Of a stretch of DNA of 17,412 bases, positions 16,127 through 17,412 are shown in pieces. Source of the stretch: Propionibacteriaceae bacterium (GTDB lineage: Bacteria > Actinomycetota > Actinomycetes > Propionibacteriales > Propionibacteriaceae); contig JAIRXX010000273.1 of the NCBI GenBank assembly GCA_031268065.1, positions 1 through 17,412 of the forward strand, written 5' to 3'. Under the pieces are notes generated by a model. The model searched no databases. It worked only from the letters and a program-made list of their open reading frames with translations, and was not told the origin of the DNA. The translations under genes were made by a program, and so were the position numbers. Each line of letters begins with the position of its first letter. The stretch's first letter is position 1.

Positions 16127-16203
16127 TTAACCAGAAGGCGGGTTAACGCTCATGACGACTCGATGAGTAACCAGAAATGAGCACGCAAAACAACTAACTG
16201 GTT
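16127..16203 (+). promoter_or_regulatory. structured infB leader with repeats and competing helices
   Basis: TAACCAGAA occurs twice (16128-16136 and 16168-16176). TTAACC (16127-16132) can pair with GGTTAA (16141-16146). GCTCAT (16148-16153) can pair with ATGAGC (16177-16182), or as CTCAT with ATGAG (16163-16167). CTGGTT (16198-16203) can pair with AACCAG in either repeat copy (16129-16134 or 16169-16174). Several of these pairings exclude one another, a layout compatible with a switching RNA leader. It matches no riboswitch class I recognise. Confidence 0.4.
16152..16197 (+). other. chain of three micro-ORFs joined by ATGA overlaps
   Basis: Reading frames ATG 16152-TGA 16166 (MTTR), ATG 16163-TGA 16180 (MSNQK) and ATG 16177-TAA 16197 (MSTQNN) follow each other, each start overlapping the previous stop as ATGA. 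AGAAGG (16133-16138) lies 13 nt before the first ATG; the others lack a ribosome site and would depend on re-initiation. The last stop touches the CTGGTT helix arm and is 34 nt before the infB GTG. Translation is unproven. Confidence 0.3.
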
Positions 16204-16231
16204 CGCTCCTGCGCGGACCTGAAGGAGAGTA

Positions 16232-17412
16232 GTGGCCAAGGTCCGCGTCCATGAGCTTGCGAAAGAGCTCGGGCTGGAAAGCAAAGAACTGCTGAAGATC
16301 GTCAACGACATGGGCGAGTTCGTCCGGTCTGCGTCGTCAACAATAGAGGCTCCCGTCGTACGGCGGCTGCGGGAAAAAGTGGCTGAGATGCGCCCAGCCG
16401 CCCAAGAGGAACCAGCCGGGCGGCCAGCGTCCGCGCCGACCCCCGCACCCAAACCAGCTGGGCCAGCGCCCAAACCACAGGCGGCACCCGCACCGGCTCC
16501 CGCTGTGGTGGCCGAGGTTCCCAAGGCCCCCCAGGCGAAGGCCGCGCCAGCCCCGGCGCCTGCCCCGGCACCGGCGCCTGCTGCCCCAGAACCTCCAACC
16601 GCTCCTCCAGCGGCTGCCCCGGCGCCCCCAGCGGCCACCCAGGCGCCCAGGCCGGGTCCAGCCGTTCCGATGCCGATCCCGCGCCCCCCGATGGCGCGTC
16701 CAGACATTCCCAAGCCACGGCCTATGCCCAGGCCAGGGTCCACCGGTGGCCTGCCCAGCGCGCGCAAGCCGGGAATCCCGCGTCCGGGCAACAATCCCTA
16801 CGCTCCCAGCCAAGGCATGGGCGCACGGCGCAGGCCGGGGGAAGGCCCAGGTGCCAGGGGAGACCGGGACCGTCCCCCGCGCGGCGACAGGCCGGCCCGT
16901 CCCGGAGCGCCAGGCGCTCCGCGTCCGAACCAGCCTGTGGGTTCGCGGCCAGGTGCCGGACAGTTGGGCGCACCACAGGCGCCCGGTAGGACCAGTGGGC
17001 GCGGCGGAGTTCCCAGCGGTGGCAGGGGCGGGCGTCCCGGCACTGGCGGAGCACCCGGAGGCCCGCCCGCAGGTGGCGGCCGCGGTGGTCGCGGTGGTCG
17101 CGGCGGCTCCGGCACCCAGGGCGCTTTTGGCCGTCAGGGCGGCCCCGGCGGCAAGCGCGGACGCAAATCTAAGAAGCAGCGCAGGCAAGAATTCGATCAG
17201 ATGGAAGCACCCACGATCAGTGGGGTGCGGATCAGGCCGGGCGACGGCCAGATTGTCCGTTTGCGCCGTGGATCGTCGCTGACCGATCTCGCGGAGAAGA
17301 TCGGTGTGGAACCGGCAAACCTGGTGCAGGTGCTGTTCAACCAAGGCGAGATGGTGAATGCCACCCAGTCGGTGTCGGATGAGACGCTGCAGGTGCTCGG
17401 CTTGGAGTTGAA
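16232..17412 (+). CDS. infB: translation initiation factor IF-2, N-terminal part (cut by window end)
   Basis: GTPase that delivers fMet-tRNA to the 30S initiation complex; only the first 393 codons are present and the frame is open at the right edge. The GTG at 16232 has AAGGAG at 16222-16227. Residues 1-50 ([14 protein letters not shown] and following, ending near [19 protein letters not shown]) are the first IF2_N domain. About 55-150 is a Pro/Ala-rich linker including a near-perfect PA run. About 150-305 is Pro/Gly/Arg-rich with an RGGRGGRGG box starting at Arg284. A basic patch from Lys308 ([15 protein letters not shown]) leads into the second IF2_N region ([20 protein letters not shown] to LQVLGLEL). 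The G domain, with its GTP-binding motifs, lies outside the window. The long disordered N-terminus is typical of actinobacterial IF-2. Confidence 0.96.
   Translation, partial: MAKVRVHELAKELGLESKELLKIVNDMGEFVRSASSTIEAPVVRRLREKVAEMRPAAQEEPAGRPASAPTPAPKPAGPAPKPQAAPAPAPAVVAEVPKAPQAKAAPAPAPAPAPAPAAPEPPTAPPAAAPAPPAATQAPRPGPAVPMPIPRPPMARPDIPKPRPMPRPGSTGGLPSARKPGIPRPGNNPYAPSQGMGARRRPGEGPGARGDRDRPPRGDRPARPGAPGAPRPNQPVGSRPGAGQLGAPQAPGRTSGRGGVPSGGRGGRPGTGGAPGGPPAGGGRGGRGGRGGSGTQGAFGRQGGPGGKRGRKSKKQRRQEFDQMEAPTISGVRIRPGDGQIVRLRRGSSLTDLAEKIGVEPANLVQVLFNQGEMVNATQSVSDETLQVLGLEL

Noticed and set aside
16150..17344. Long Gly/Trp/Arg-rich minus-strand frames opposite infB
   Set aside because: They arise from reading the Pro/Ala/Gly/Arg low-complexity part of IF-2 backwards; the plus-strand frame matches IF-2 at both ends.

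Overview
The window looks like a chromosomal segment of a high-GC Gram-positive bacterium (Actinomycetota). Evidence: the housekeeping genes are about 63-66% G+C in hand-counted sample lines; the gene order dxr - M50 protease - ispG - DUF4081/GNAT - proS - rimP - nusA - ylxR - infB is the actinobacterial arrangement; GTG starts are common; and at least three genes appear to begin at or within 1-2 nt of their predicted transcription start (leaderless). The genus cannot be told from this sequence.

Region 1 (1-2622): the 3' part of an HSL-type alpha/beta-hydrolase gene cut by the window edge, then a FadD-like acyl-CoA ligase with its own -10 box. The ligase ends at a strong hairpin shared with the convergent liv operon.

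Region 2 (2657-7403, minus strand): a complete five-gene branched-chain-amino-acid-type (HAAT family) ABC importer in the order livJ-livH-livM-livG-livF. It has one lipoprotein binding protein, two permeases and two ATPases. Permease and ATPase genes overlap by 4-14 nt. A perfect 11-bp hairpin lies between livJ and livH and probably keeps binding-protein expression above that of the membrane parts. Sampled lines here are lower in G+C (about 42-52%) than the flanks, which hints at separate ancestry.

Region 3 (7404-12209, plus): dxr and ispG (steps 2 and 6 of the MEP isoprenoid pathway) flank a site-2 intramembrane protease. A DUF4081-GNAT acetyltransferase overlaps the ispG stop by 4 nt. A 7-bp dyad sits in the dxr promoter, and a bulged stem-loop lies in the protease-ispG gap.

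Region 4 (12210-17412, plus): proS, then the transcription/translation operon rimP-nusA-ylxR-infB, with infB running off the right edge. rimP and nusA are 1 nt apart, nusA and ylxR overlap by 4 nt, and a 173-nt gap precedes infB. That gap is the most unusual non-coding stretch seen: a -10-like box, a 9-nt direct repeat, several mutually exclusive short helices, and three micro-ORFs of 4, 5 and 6 codons linked by two consecutive ATGA stop/start overlaps. It may be an unrecognised infB leader regulator. It may also be chance, and conservation across relatives would decide. No tRNA, rRNA, CRISPR, IS element or phage gene was seen, and no gene-free stretch exceeds about 260 nt.
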